Shown: piece by piece, positions 45,839 through 54,017 of the stretch | Layout of the letters: the number at the start of each line of letters is the position of its first letter | Position numbering within the stretch: the stretch's first letter is position 1 | Origin: Clostridium muellerianum | GTDB taxonomy: Bacteria; Bacillota; Clostridia; Clostridiales; Clostridiaceae | Direction of reading: 5' to 3' | Assembly (NCBI RefSeq): GCF_012926525.1 | Contig: NZ_JABBNI010000063.1 | Span: forward strand, 1-64,000 | Length of the DNA: 64,000 nucleotides | Position numbers and translations under genes: made by a program | Notes under the pieces: generated by a model | The model's input: only the letters and a program-made list of their open reading frames with translations | Told to the model about the DNA's origin: nothing | Database searches by the model: none

Positions 45839-45870
45839 AAAAAACATGAAAACTTAATTCCATGTTTTTT
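45839..45870. terminator. Hairpin in the 45.65-46.03 kb gap
   Basis: Stem AAAAAACATG (45839-45848) and CATGTTTTTT (45861-45870) with A and T flanks, terminator-like in both directions. It lies about 190 bp upstream of the large CWB2 gene and might be an attenuator in its leader or a second stop after the gene at 46029. Nothing else is recognisable in this 378-bp gap apart from the next hairpin. Confidence 0.5.
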
Positions 45871-45993
45871 ATAATATGAAAAATATCACATGACCATTTG
45901 GTTAAACCAAACCACACAAGTCATTATTATCCACTACTTATAATATATATTGTAAATGCAAAAACCTTTAACTATGATTTTCACAAAAAAGAA

Positions 45994-46015
45994 AAGAGCA
46001 TTTAAAAACGCTCTT
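45994..46015. terminator. Terminator after the repeat coiled-coil gene
   Basis: Stem AAGAGC (45994-45999) and GCTCTT (46010-46015), with A-rich left flank. Confidence 0.6.
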
Positions 46016-46028
46016 ATAAACAATACAA

Positions 46029-46394
46029 TTACTTTATTGCTCTAATTTGCTTAATTACTTCTTCATGCTCATCTACTTCTTCAGTTAACTTTGTTACTTT
46101 TCCTTGAACGTCTGCAAGCATATAAATCATTTTTTCCTGTTCCGCTCTTGTTACCTTAATATTTTCTTCTAACGATCTTTGAATAAGATACATTTCATCT
46201 TGCCTTTTTTCAACGCTGTCCAACCTTCCATCCATGTTGTCTAGTCTTCCGTCCATACGGTCTAATCTTCCATCCATGTTATCCAATCTTCCGTTCATGC
46301 TGTCCAATCTTCCGTCCATACTGTCTAATCTTCCATCCATGCCATCTAATTTAGCTAATATTAATTCGAACATCTGCTTTGTTTCTTTATCCAA
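46029..46394 (-). CDS. Coiled-coil protein with tandem heptad repeats
   Basis: 121 aa from TTG 46394, which is spaced correctly after GGTGGTG (the same layout precedes the coiled-coil gene at 50304-50585); a GTG at 46409 is the alternative. After KQMFELILAKLDG there are seven near-identical units L-D-x-M-(D/N)-G-R (about residues 16-62), encoded by 21-bp tandem DNA repeats, then a charged helix ending EEVIKQIRAIK. It would form a long parallel coiled coil. No signal peptide. Function unknown; small proteins of this style are scattered through clostridial genomes. Confidence 0.75.
   Translation of the reverse strand: MDKETKQMFELILAKLDGMDGRLDSMDGRLDSMNGRLDNMDGRLDRMDGRLDNMDGRLDSVEKRQDEMYLIQRSLEENIKVTRAEQEKMIYMLADVQGKVTKLTEEVDEHEEVIKQIRAIK
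46205..46350. repeat. 21-bp tandem repeat inside the coiled-coil gene
   Basis: About seven head-to-tail 21-bp units based on TCCAATCTTCCGTCCATGCT on the plus strand, each coding one seven-residue coiled-coil turn. Units differ by a few bases, mostly at third positions. Prone to gain or loss of units by slippage, always in frame. Confidence 0.85.
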
Positions 46395-46561
46395 GCTTTT
46401 CACCACCACTTATATGATTACATTGTAAAGAAATTATATCATCACAATTGCTTTTTATCAATGCACAAAAAATTACATTTCATAGAAAAATATTTTACAA
46501 TTAAATCCATTATTATTGCAAACTATGTGAAAAGCACATAAAATAATTAAGAAAATTCTTT

Positions 46562-47236
46562 TCATTTTATAATTGCTCCATCCTTTATTTCTATTATTCT
46601 ATTTGTCTTTCTAGCTATTCTTTCATCATGAGTGACTATTACAAAAGTGGTTCCCAATTGAACGTTTATATCTTTAAATATATTATATACACTTTCAGCA
46701 GAATTAGAATCTAAATTTCCTGTAGGTTCATCTGCTAATATGATTTTAGGTTCATTCATAAGTGCTCTAGCAATAGCTATCCTTTGCTGCTGTCCCCCAG
46801 ACAAATCATAAACTTTCTTTTTCTTAACACTTAATAACCCTACTAATTCAAGAAGCTGCTCTGCCTTTTCACGAGTTTTTCTGCCGCAAAAAAGACTTTT
46901 TATGCTGTGGGGCAAAAGTACATTTTCAATAACATTAAATTCAGGTAATAAATAATGGAATTGAAAAACAAAGCCTATATTTTTATTTCTAGTAGAAGCA
47001 AGAGATCTTCTGCTCATTTTATCTGTTCTATTACCACCTATATAAATTTGTCCATTTGTAGGTTTATCTAATGTTCCCATTATATTTAAAAGAGTAGTTT
47101 TTCCACTGCCAGAAGCACCCATTATTGAATTAAAAGACCCTTCTTCAATACTTAAATTTGTATTATGTAATACCTCCGTTCTAATTCTTCTACCATATAC
47201 TTTACTAACATCTTTAAGTTCTATTATATTAGGCAT
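46562..47236 (-). CDS. ABC transporter ATPase (MacB/LolD type)
   Basis: 224 aa, the compact size of MacB/LolD-type ATPases. Walker A GASGSGKTT, Q-loop VFQFHYLLPEF, signature LSGGQQQRIAIARAL, Walker B IILADEPTGNLD and the switch His in IVTHDERIARK are all intact. It powers the permease encoded just upstream, overlapping that gene by 8 nt. MacB-type transporters act mechanically on lipoproteins, peptides or envelope enzymes; the substrate here is unknown. Confidence 0.95.
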   Translation of the reverse strand: MPNIIELKDVSKVYGRRIRTEVLHNTNLSIEEGSFNSIMGASGSGKTTLLNIMGTLDKPTNGQIYIGGNRTDKMSRRSLASTRNKNIGFVFQFHYLLPEFNVIENVLLPHSIKSLFCGRKTREKAEQLLELVGLLSVKKKKVYDLSGGQQQRIAIARALMNEPKIILADEPTGNLDSNSAESVYNIFKDINVQLGTTFVIVTHDERIARKTNRIIEIKDGAIIK

Positions 47237-48383
47237 TTTTTATTACCTCCACTGGATTAAGTTTAAATGCTTTTATAGCTGGTAAAAAAGCTGCTAAAGT
47301 TGATGCTGCTACATCTATAAGTACAGATTTTAACATAAATCTATGATTTATAACTATATCTATTATAGGTTTTCCTTCACCAGTGACTATATGCCTATTA
47401 AACTCTTTTATATACAACATAGTTAATTCAACACCAACTGCAGTACCAAGTATCCCTAAAATAAAAGCTTGTAATAAAAATACAAATGCTGCTGAACTAT
47501 CCTTAAGTCCCATAGCTTTTAAAATACCTATCTGTTTATACTTTTGAACCACACTTATGCCAAGAATACTAATTATACTTAATACAGCTGCAAGTAATAC
47601 AAAAAATTGAATTATTACAGAGCATACTTTTTGACCAGACATAGCACTAGCTAAAAGCTTATTTTGACTTTTCCAATTTTCTATTCTTAAACTTTTATCC
47701 CCAAGACACTGATTTATCTTGTTAGCTGTAATATCTGCATTATAAGCATCTTTAACTAAAATTTCCATGGATGTAATACTATTTCCATTACCTGCTATAT
47801 TTTGAGCAGTAGCAAAATCTGATATAATCCAACTACTATTTATCAAGATAGCTCCTAAATCATAAAATCCTACTACTGTAGCTTCAGTTTTATTACCACC
47901 AAAAGTTAAAACATCAATTTTATCTCCTAAATTCACTCCTAACTTCTTTCTCAAATCTTTACCAACAATGACCTGTCCACTACCACTAATCATTTTTCCT
48001 TCATACACTTTACTTTTCATATCATATACTGAATTAACATCCTCGGGATAAAATCCTCTTACTTGCACATTTTCCTTTTTATCATTAAACTGCACAAATC
48101 CATTAAGATTCACTACAGGTGCTATAGTAGTAGCTCCAACATTTAAATCATTTATTTTATTTTTCTTATTTTGCCAATCTTCTATTTTTCCACTTTCAGA
48201 TGATATGGTAATATTCACAAAACTACCTATAACCTTACTTACTAAACTGCCTTCAAGTCCCTGACTTAAAAGTCCAATAAATATTTGTACTGACACCCCT
48301 ATAGAAATACCAAGTATTATTAAAAGAGTCTGTATTTTACTATGTATTAAAAAGTGCCATGCTATCCTTAGTGATTTTATCAT
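47229..48383 (-). CDS. FtsX/MacB-type ABC permease
   Basis: 384 aa: one N-terminal membrane segment (about 18-40), a large extracytoplasmic MacB-like domain (about 45-255), then three membrane helices, ending in AFLPAIKAFKLNPVEVIKN, the conserved MacB/FtsX C-terminal box. It functions with the overlapping ATPase gene. No adaptor (MacA) gene is adjacent; the HlyD-like gene 10 kb away belongs to another operon. Start ATG follows AGGAGGAAAAAATTA. Confidence 0.92.
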   Translation of the reverse strand: MIKSLRIAWHFLIHSKIQTLLIILGISIGVSVQIFIGLLSQGLEGSLVSKVIGSFVNITISSESGKIEDWQNKKNKINDLNVGATTIAPVVNLNGFVQFNDKKENVQVRGFYPEDVNSVYDMKSKVYEGKMISGSGQVIVGKDLRKKLGVNLGDKIDVLTFGGNKTEATVVGFYDLGAILINSSWIISDFATAQNIAGNGNSITSMEILVKDAYNADITANKINQCLGDKSLRIENWKSQNKLLASAMSGQKVCSVIIQFFVLLAAVLSIISILGISVVQKYKQIGILKAMGLKDSSAAFVFLLQAFILGILGTAVGVELTMLYIKEFNRHIVTGEGKPIIDIVINHRFMLKSVLIDVAASTLAAFLPAIKAFKLNPVEVIKNA

Positions 48384-48513
48384 TAATTTTTTCCTCCTAG
48401 TAACTTTTTATCTGATGACTACCTTGTCTTCTTCCCCATTAAATAAGATCCATTGGTAATCATCATAACCATATATGTACACTAGCACATTTTCATCAAA
48501 ACTTTGTTATAAA

Positions 48514-49410
48514 TTACTTATGTTCACATTCCTTATTTAAAAAATTTCCTTGATTCAATGAAAAAAGATATTCTCCAAAGGGTTTCTTAAGCTCTTCTCT
48601 CTTTAATGCAAATTCTACAGTAGCCTGTAAAAAGCCCATTTTATCACCTACATCATATCTTCTACCTTCAAAATTATATGCATACATAGCTTCATTACTC
48701 ATAAGTACTTTTAACGCATCTGTAAGCTGTATTTCTCCTCCCTTACCTGGAGTTGTATTATCCAATATATCAAATATACTAGGTGTAATTATATATCTTC
48801 CAAGTATTGCTACATTAGAAGGAGCTTCCTTTATAGAAGGCTTTTCCACTAAATCTTTTACCTTATAAACTCTATCTTCAATATGCATTCCTTTAACTAT
48901 ACCATACTTGGACACATTTTCTTCTAACACCTTTTGCACTCCAAGTATTGAAGTTTTGTATTCATCATAACAATCAATTAGCTGTTTCAAACATGGTACT
49001 TCACTATCTACAATATCGTCTCCAAGCATTACAGCAAAAGGTTCATTACCTACAAATGTTCTAGCACAATTTATAGCATGTCCCAAGCCCTTAGGCTCTT
49101 TTTGTCTTATGTAATATATATTAGCCATATTGGATATGTCTTTAATAACCTTAAGCAACTCATCTTTACCATGAGCTATTAATTCTTGCTCAAGTTCAAT
49201 GGATTTATCAAAGTGATCTTCTATAGCTCTTTTATTTCTTCCAGTTATAATAAGTATTTCTTCTATACCTGAGGCAACAGCCTCTTCTATTATATATTGT
49301 ATAGCAGGCTTATCCACTATAGGAAGCATTTCTTTAGGCTGTGCCTTAGTTGCAGGCAAAAACCTTGTGCCTAATCCTGCTGCTGGTATTATTGCTTTTT
49401 TTACTTTCAT
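48514..49410 (-). CDS. galU: UTP-glucose-1-phosphate uridylyltransferase
   Basis: 298 aa. The nucleotide-binding start AAGLGTRFLPATKAQPKEML and the sugar-binding segments VMLGDDIVDSE and GVQKVLEENVSKYGIV are standard GalU. It makes UDP-glucose for glycolipid, teichoic acid and polysaccharide synthesis and lies about 4 kb from the polysaccharide locus. Ribosome site GAGAGGACGG. Confidence 0.95.
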   Translation of the reverse strand: MKVKKAIIPAAGLGTRFLPATKAQPKEMLPIVDKPAIQYIIEEAVASGIEEILIITGRNKRAIEDHFDKSIELEQELIAHGKDELLKVIKDISNMANIYYIRQKEPKGLGHAINCARTFVGNEPFAVMLGDDIVDSEVPCLKQLIDCYDEYKTSILGVQKVLEENVSKYGIVKGMHIEDRVYKVKDLVEKPSIKEAPSNVAILGRYIITPSIFDILDNTTPGKGGEIQLTDALKVLMSNEAMYAYNFEGRRYDVGDKMGFLQATVEFALKREELKKPFGEYLFSLNQGNFLNKECEHK

Positions 49411-49457
49411 ATTATCCGTCCTCTCTATAAGTTATTAATCTTTGTTATTTTTTTATG

Positions 49458-49853
49458 TCAAATTACTTCTTCTATTTTGTTTAACAGTTTTTCTAGTAAA
49501 AAAACATAATCTTTCTTTACATTATTATATATCTCTAAAGCAGTTTTCTCATCATACACATGAGATGTTCTATTTCTATCAAGCATCATTCCAATCCACT
49601 TATCCCCATCTTCAATTAATCCATATTTAAAAGCAGCCTTTATTGTACTTCTAGGACTTTGAATATCCTGAATTCCTTGATACTCTAAATATATTTTCAT
49701 AAGTTTCCATGACATTTCAAAAGTAAATTCAAATCTTTGAATAACAGCATCAACAATGATATCGTCATTTATTTCTAATTTAGTACTTTCCTTTAATCTT
49801 TTATAAGCATTCTGGTAATCTATAAATCTTTCATTTAATCTATCTTTTAGCAT
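49458..49853 (-). CDS. HEPN-domain toxin (HepT-like; HI0074 family)
   Basis: 131 aa from ATG 49853 (GGTGGAGATTT upstream). All-helical HEPN fold; the C-terminal part has DRNRTSHVYDE, which contains the R-x4-H-x-Y motif of HepT toxins: Arg and His of the RNase site and the Tyr that is AMP-modified in characterised pairs. Its start overlaps the nucleotidyltransferase gene by 14 nt. Pairs of this kind act as toxin-antitoxin modules (type VII where Tyr modification has been shown). Activity here is inferred. The family is also annotated as a nucleotidyltransferase substrate-binding protein. Confidence 0.87.
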   Translation of the reverse strand: MLKDRLNERFIDYQNAYKRLKESTKLEINDDIIVDAVIQRFEFTFEMSWKLMKIYLEYQGIQDIQSPRSTIKAAFKYGLIEDGDKWIGMMLDRNRTSHVYDEKTALEIYNNVKKDYVFLLEKLLNKIEEVI

Positions 49854-50157
49854 AAATCTCCACCCCATCCCTTATAATATTATTTTTAAGTGATTTTTTG
49901 GACAAATTTTCAAAATAGACAATATCAAAATCTATAATAGTATTTATTTCCCTTATTTCGTCTTCCATAATATTAAGTTCATTTTTATCTATCATCTTTC
50001 CACATATAGCAATATCTATATCTGAATTAATTTTATAATCCATTCTTGCCCTTGAACCAAATACCAAAACTTTTTCAACACATTCATATTTTGATACAAT
50101 ATCTATTATTTGATTCAGTAAATTTTCCTGAATCCCTAATCTTTCATAAAGTTTCAC
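49840..50157 (-). CDS. Minimal nucleotidyltransferase antitoxin (MntA-like)
   Basis: 105 aa with a GTG start. It carries the minimal nucleotidyltransferase motif G-S-x10-D-x-D (GSRARMDYKINSDIDIAI) and a later Asp in IIDFDIVYFENL. In HepT/MntA pairs this protein adenylylates the toxin tyrosine and silences it. It lies first in the two-gene unit and overlaps the HEPN gene. No mobility genes are adjacent, but the surrounding 49-52 kb is a patchwork of small accessory genes. Confidence 0.87.
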   Translation of the reverse strand: MKLYERLGIQENLLNQIIDIVSKYECVEKVLVFGSRARMDYKINSDIDIAICGKMIDKNELNIMEDEIREINTIIDFDIVYFENLSKKSLKNNIIRDGVEIYAKR

Positions 50158-50240
50158 TAAATCACATCCCTAAACAAATATATTAATTAATATTATTATA
50201 TCATAGTATATATTATAAGATTCTTTATTCTTAAGCAACA

Positions 50241-50271
50241 AAAAACAGAAGCTTAAATTACTTCTGTTTTT
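50241..50271. terminator. Terminator after the coiled-coil gene at 50.3 kb
   Basis: 11-bp stem AAAAACAGAAG (50241-50251) and complement (50261-50271), with the A run on the left for leftward transcripts. Confidence 0.8.
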
Positions 50272-50303
50272 ATCTTGCACTTTTCATATATCTCACAAAT
50301 TAG

Positions 50304-50585
50304 TTACTTTACTGCTTTTAACTTTGATATATCATTCCAATTTTTTGATGTTATCATTTCTACTGCTGTAAGATCTTCTCTAATACCTTTAACTTCACCT
50401 TCAACTCTTGCAATTGCGTAATTAACTTTATCTATTTCTGCTCTATGAACCTCACTTGCATGTTCCAAAACTCTTAATATTTGAGTGTGTTCACCTAATA
50501 TTTGAGTATGATTATTTAATATTTCGGTATGCTTATCAAGTTTGTCATTAATGTTTTTTAATAGTTCTAAAATGTCGTTTTCCAT
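50304..50585 (-). CDS. Small coiled-coil protein
   Basis: 93 aa with GGTGGTGAAAAA before the ATG. It starts MENDILELLKNINDKLDKHT, then has short repeats of the form (H/N)-T-(Q/E)-I-L (NNHTQILGEHTQILRVLEH) and a helical tail VNYAIARVEGEVKGIREDLT. No signal peptide. Same general type as the gene at 46029-46394. A truncated relative lies at 51565-51756 and shares about 55 bp at near identity. Function unknown. Confidence 0.72.
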   Translation of the reverse strand: MENDILELLKNINDKLDKHTEILNNHTQILGEHTQILRVLEHASEVHRAEIDKVNYAIARVEGEVKGIREDLTAVEMITSKNWNDISKLKAVK

Positions 50586-50760
50586 TTTTTCACCACCAAT
50601 AAATTTTATATCTACATCTTAGCATTAATATTTTTCAATTTCAAGTAACTTAATTCAATTTCATTAATTCCAAATTTAGCCTAAAAGCTACATACATTTA
50701 AATGAAGCAAGCATTATTCTATGAAACTTTAAGAGTTCTATTTTTTCTAACATATTTACT

Positions 50761-50940
50761 TCTAATTTCGACACAAAGTACCAGATAACAGGTTACATTG
50801 TGAGGAAGAATGACGAGCTTGCTCCTAATCCCCATGAAATGTATCATTTTCACACCCTTCCAGGCTTTTGTTTATACTTTGTTAATGGCCCTCCGAGATC
50901 GTTATGATGCCTTAGCTGAGCTCGGCTGGACATACAAAAA
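50761..50940. other. GC-richer orphan segment, possible gene remnant
   Basis: By my count 75 of 180 bases are G or C (about 42%), well above the surrounding DNA. A plus-strand frame is open for about 60 codons (to a TGA at 50905) without a suitable start, and a short minus-strand frame has an ATG near 50932. I cannot identify either. The rest of the 50586-50974 gap holds no gene that I can support. Confidence 0.4.
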
Positions 50941-50963
50941 ACAGGGTTTTAAAATTCCCTGTT
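50940..50963. terminator. Terminator after the RelE-type gene
   Basis: Stem AACAGGG (50940-50946) and CCCTGTT (50957-50963), loop of 10 nt, A run on the left. Confidence 0.75.
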
Positions 50964-50974
50964 AGTAATTTTAT

Positions 50975-51289
50975 CTATAATAAATTTAACCAATCTCTCC
51001 TACTATATAATACTCTAATAATAGTAACTGTTTTACTTTCATCATTAACAACATAAAATATAATATAGTTATTCACTATAATTTTTCGTATACCATTATA
51101 AGCTAATCTTTCATCAACTACTAATGCATTCCTTAGTGGCATATCTGCTAAAGAATTAATTTCTTTAGCAATTTTTGAAATTACCTTTTTTGCAGTTTCA
51201 GGTTCTAAAAGTTCTTTAGATATATAAACACCAATTTCATATAGATCCTCTTCAGCAGGTTCAGTAATTTGAATATTGTAAGTACTCAT
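50975..51289 (-). CDS. RelE/ParE-family toxin
   Basis: 104 aa. It has the fold pattern of the RelE/ParE superfamily: a first strand (YNIQITEPAEEDLYEIGVYI), two helices (SKELLEPETAKKVISKIAKE) and the final strands YNGIRKIIVNNYIIFYVVND and VTIIRVLYSRRDWLNLL. It probably acts as a ribosome-dependent RNase or gyrase inhibitor; the RVLYSRRDW end is typical of the ParE/RelE plasmid-stabilisation type. It follows the antitoxin gene after 1 nt. Confidence 0.9.
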   Translation of the reverse strand: MSTYNIQITEPAEEDLYEIGVYISKELLEPETAKKVISKIAKEINSLADMPLRNALVVDERLAYNGIRKIIVNNYIIFYVVNDESKTVTIIRVLYSRRDWLNLL

Positions 51290-51290
51290 T

Positions 51291-51548
51291 TTATAAACCT
51301 TTCTGTATATCAGCCAATGCTTCTTTAAATGGTCTCACTTTTTTCTTTTGCATTGCATCTACACCCTCGTCAATCAATTTATACAATTGAAATTTACCCA
51401 CAAGTTTTTCATAGGTTTCAATACTCATGACAGCTAAATCTCCCTGCCCATTCTTAGTTATATACACTGGTTCATTATACTTATGGCAAAACTCTGATAT
51501 TTCACCATAATTGTTTCTCAAATCTGAACTTGGTCTTATTGATGGCAT
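51291..51548 (-). CDS. Phd/YefM-family antitoxin
   Basis: 85 aa from ATG 51548, spaced correctly after GGGAGGTG; a GTG at 51557 overlaps that site. The N-terminal DNA-binding and dimerisation part has SIRPSSDLRNNYGEISEFCH and the conserved PVYITKNGQGDLAVMSIETYE. The C-terminal helix (KKKVRPFKEALADIQKGL) would wrap the toxin. It represses its own promoter in known systems. Confidence 0.92.
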   Translation of the reverse strand: MPSIRPSSDLRNNYGEISEFCHKYNEPVYITKNGQGDLAVMSIETYEKLVGKFQLYKLIDEGVDAMQKKKVRPFKEALADIQKGL

Positions 51549-51564
51549 AAAACACACCTCCCGA

Positions 51565-51756
51565 TTAATATATCAACATTATATCATAATTTCGATATAT
51601 TAACCATATAATATATTCTTCTCTAATACCTTTAACTTCACCCTCAACTCTTGCAATTGCGTAATTAGCTTTTTCATTTGTCCCTTCTGCTCTTGCGCTT
51701 TTTATTCTTGTCATTTGATCATGTAATTCTGCTTCTCTTGCTTCTAAAAACATCAT
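51565..51756 (-). pseudogene. Truncated relative of the coiled-coil gene at 50304
   Basis: A 63-codon frame containing NYAIARVEGEVKGIRE, identical in protein to the tail of 50304-50585. At DNA level 51617-51671 matches 50374-50428 with about two differences. After the match the frame runs into unrelated AT-rich DNA and stops just before the toxin-antitoxin promoter region. There is no convincing ribosome site. Best read as a broken duplicate. Confidence 0.6.
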
Positions 51757-51798
51757 CTATTCTACTAACTAAATAATATATTTCAAAACTTTTATTCA

Positions 51799-52380
51799 TT
51801 ATAATATGCCTTGCTTTAAGAAATTTTCATATCCTTTATTTTTATATAATTTATAGACAAAATAAACTATAATTATTAATCCCATCACTTCAGAAATAAA
51901 TACACATGGTTTTTCAAAGTATATAACCACTCCACTAAAATACGGAAATTTTTCAGTAATAAAAACCATAATATTATTAACAAACTTAAATCTTTTTAAA
52001 ACTATAAAATGATCTAAATTTATAGTTGATAAAAACATTATATTAGGCATTACCATCATTTTATCAAAAATCTGATGAATAAAAGTACATATTCCTAGCA
52101 ACAAAATACTTTTATTTTTACTTTTAAGAAACATAACTATTCCAAGTATTATAAGCAGTGCCGAAAATATAAATGAATGTGCGATGAAATGACCTTCATG
52201 ATTTTGTAATCCATATATAACCTGAACTATTGGCTTGTCAATAATATCTGGAAGGATTGAACCTAGGATTACTATTCTATAATCTATTAATCTATTATTT
52301 TTAGGCTTTTTTCTATTAATAACTTTTTCACATACCTTAATAACTCCAGTAGTTATCCCTACATGTCCAAATATCAGCAT
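51799..52380 (-). CDS. Membrane protein, YdjM-like (metal-dependent hydrolase family)
   Basis: 193 aa with four or five membrane segments. Features of the YdjM/DUF457 family: an N-terminal GHVGITTG, ILGSILPDIIDKP with conserved Pro-Asp, GHFIAHSFIF with a His pair, and a later His/Asp in FIHQIFDKMM. These His/Asp residues would form a membrane-facing metal site; activity is not established for the family. GAGGTATGAT site. It is separated from the polysaccharide genes by the rfbC terminator. Confidence 0.8.
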   Translation of the reverse strand: MLIFGHVGITTGVIKVCEKVINRKKPKNNRLIDYRIVILGSILPDIIDKPIVQVIYGLQNHEGHFIAHSFIFSALLIILGIVMFLKSKNKSILLLGICTFIHQIFDKMMVMPNIMFLSTINLDHFIVLKRFKFVNNIMVFITEKFPYFSGVVIYFEKPCVFISEVMGLIIIVYFVYKLYKNKGYENFLKQGIL

Positions 52381-52497
52381 ATCATACCTCTTTTTTAATC
52401 TACCCTCGTCTATAGGGTTTCTTATTCAAAAATTAAATTATAAAAATATAGTTAAACCTTCTTCACCTTTTCACTTTCCTTATTTAACACTATTTAA

Positions 52498-52536
52498 TAA
52501 AAATACTTCAAGCTTTCAATAACTTGAAGTATTTTT
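52498..52536. terminator. Terminator after rfbC
   Basis: Stem AAATACTTCAAG (52501-52512) and CTTGAAGTATTT (52523-52534), flanked by A and T runs. It marks the 3' end of the polysaccharide locus. Confidence 0.85.
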
Positions 52537-52537
52537 A

Positions 52538-53101
52538 TTAAAATTCTATTTTACTTTTTTTAAGTGTTTGCCACTTCATATCCTTATCTGATAAAATAAG
52601 TTTTTCTTCCTTTATATCACCTAATGGCCAATTTATATTTATATCTTCATCCTTCCAAAGTAATCCACCTTCATCTTCTGGATGATAAAATTCAGTACAC
52701 TTATAGCAAAATTCCGCTTCATCAGATAGAACTAAAAATCCATGTGCAAAACCTTCTGGTATGTAAAATTGTTTCTTATTTTCTTCTGATAAAGTTACTC
52801 CAACCCACTTTCCATAAGTCTTAGAATTTTTTCTTAAATCTACTGCTACATCAAAAACTTCACCTTTGATAACTCTTACAAGCTTTCCTTGAGGATGTGT
52901 CTTTTGAAAGTGTAGTCCACGAAGAACTCCCTTTTTAGACTTAGATTGGTTATCTTGAACAAATACCATATCAAGGCCTGCTTCTTTAAATTCATCATAA
53001 TTATATGTTTCCATGAAGTATCCTCTGTTATCTCCAAAGATACCTGTTTCTATTATATATACTCCCTGTATTTCTGTTTCCACAAATTTAAATTTACCCA
53101 A
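52538..53101 (-). CDS. rfbC: dTDP-4-dehydrorhamnose 3,5-epimerase
   Basis: 187 aa from a TTG start that follows AGGGAGAATATAAA; it begins 1 nt after the rfbD stop. Cupin-type epimerase with RGLHFQKTHPQGKLVRVIKG (catalytic His) and YIPEGFAHGFLVLSDEAEF. Third enzymatic step toward dTDP-L-rhamnose. Last gene of the locus. Confidence 0.96.
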   Translation of the reverse strand: MGKFKFVETEIQGVYIIETGIFGDNRGYFMETYNYDEFKEAGLDMVFVQDNQSKSKKGVLRGLHFQKTHPQGKLVRVIKGEVFDVAVDLRKNSKTYGKWVGVTLSEENKKQFYIPEGFAHGFLVLSDEAEFCYKCTEFYHPEDEGGLLWKDEDININWPLGDIKEEKLILSDKDMKWQTLKKSKIEF

Positions 53102-53102
53102 T

Positions 53103-53999
53103 TTATATTCTCCCTTCAGATTGTTTTAAATCTTCAATAAATGCTTCAAGTGCTTTTTCCCAATCTCTCATTTCATTTCCTGTCGTAGAACGAAGCATCA
53201 TGTTATCAAGAGATGAAAAACTAGGTCTTTTAGCTGCTCTATTTAATTTATCCGAAGTTACTTGGTTTACTGTACAATCTATTCCAGCATATTCTACAAT
53301 TCTGCAAGCAAAATCATACCAACTACATTCACCTTCACCAGTACAATGATATAAACCATATTCTTCTGTAAGTGCAATTTTTAAAATATGATATGCCAAA
53401 TCTTCTGCATTAGTAGGATTTCCTCTTTGATCATCTACTACATCTAAATGACCTCTCTCCTTAGCTGCATTCACTATAGTGTATACAAAATTTTTCCCAT
53501 ACTTCCCATAAAGCCAAGCAGTTCTAACTATAAAATACTTACTACAGTTTTCCCTAACATACTGCTCCCCTAAAAGTTTAGTCTTTCCATATACGCTTAC
53601 AGGCTGAGGTATATCGTACTCTTTAAATGGAATATTTCCCATTCCATTAAACACATAATCTGTAGACACATGTAAAAGTTTAGCATTTACTTTTTCAGCT
53701 GCTATAGCTAAATTTCTAGGTCCTATAGAATTTACTTTAAAAGCATTATCTAAGTCACTTTCACATTTATCTACATTTGTATAAGCTGCACAATTTATAA
53801 TAATATCAGGTTTTAAATCCCTAACAAAATTTAAAACCACATCTAATTTAGTTATATCCATTTCTTTAAAATCTACATATTTAACTTCTACATCATAATA
53901 GATTTTATCTATTTTTCCAAGTTCAGAATTTCTTCTTTCAATTATAGAACGTATCTGGCTTCCAAGCTGTCCTTTCGCTCCGGTAATCAATATTTTCAT
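53103..53999 (-). CDS. rfbD: dTDP-4-dehydrorhamnose reductase
   Basis: 298 aa. Extended short-chain dehydrogenase with the NADPH motif TGAKGQLGSQI and the catalytic Y-x3-K in SVYGKTKLLGEQ, preceded by STDYVFNG. It reduces the 4-keto group to give dTDP-L-rhamnose. Start has GGGAGTGAAGCTCA. Lies between rfbA (18 nt) and rfbC (1 nt). Confidence 0.96.
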   Translation of the reverse strand: MKILITGAKGQLGSQIRSIIERRNSELGKIDKIYYDVEVKYVDFKEMDITKLDVVLNFVRDLKPDIIINCAAYTNVDKCESDLDNAFKVNSIGPRNLAIAAEKVNAKLLHVSTDYVFNGMGNIPFKEYDIPQPVSVYGKTKLLGEQYVRENCSKYFIVRTAWLYGKYGKNFVYTIVNAAKERGHLDVVDDQRGNPTNAEDLAYHILKIALTEEYGLYHCTGEGECSWYDFACRIVEYAGIDCTVNQVTSDKLNRAAKRPSFSSLDNMMLRSTTGNEMRDWEKALEAFIEDLKQSEGRI

Positions 54000-54017
54000 T
54001 GAGCTTCACTCCCAAAT

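Noticed and set aside
46205-46350. CRISPR array
   Set aside because: The repeats are directly adjacent 21-bp units without spacers, and translate to one continuous coiled-coil heptad series.
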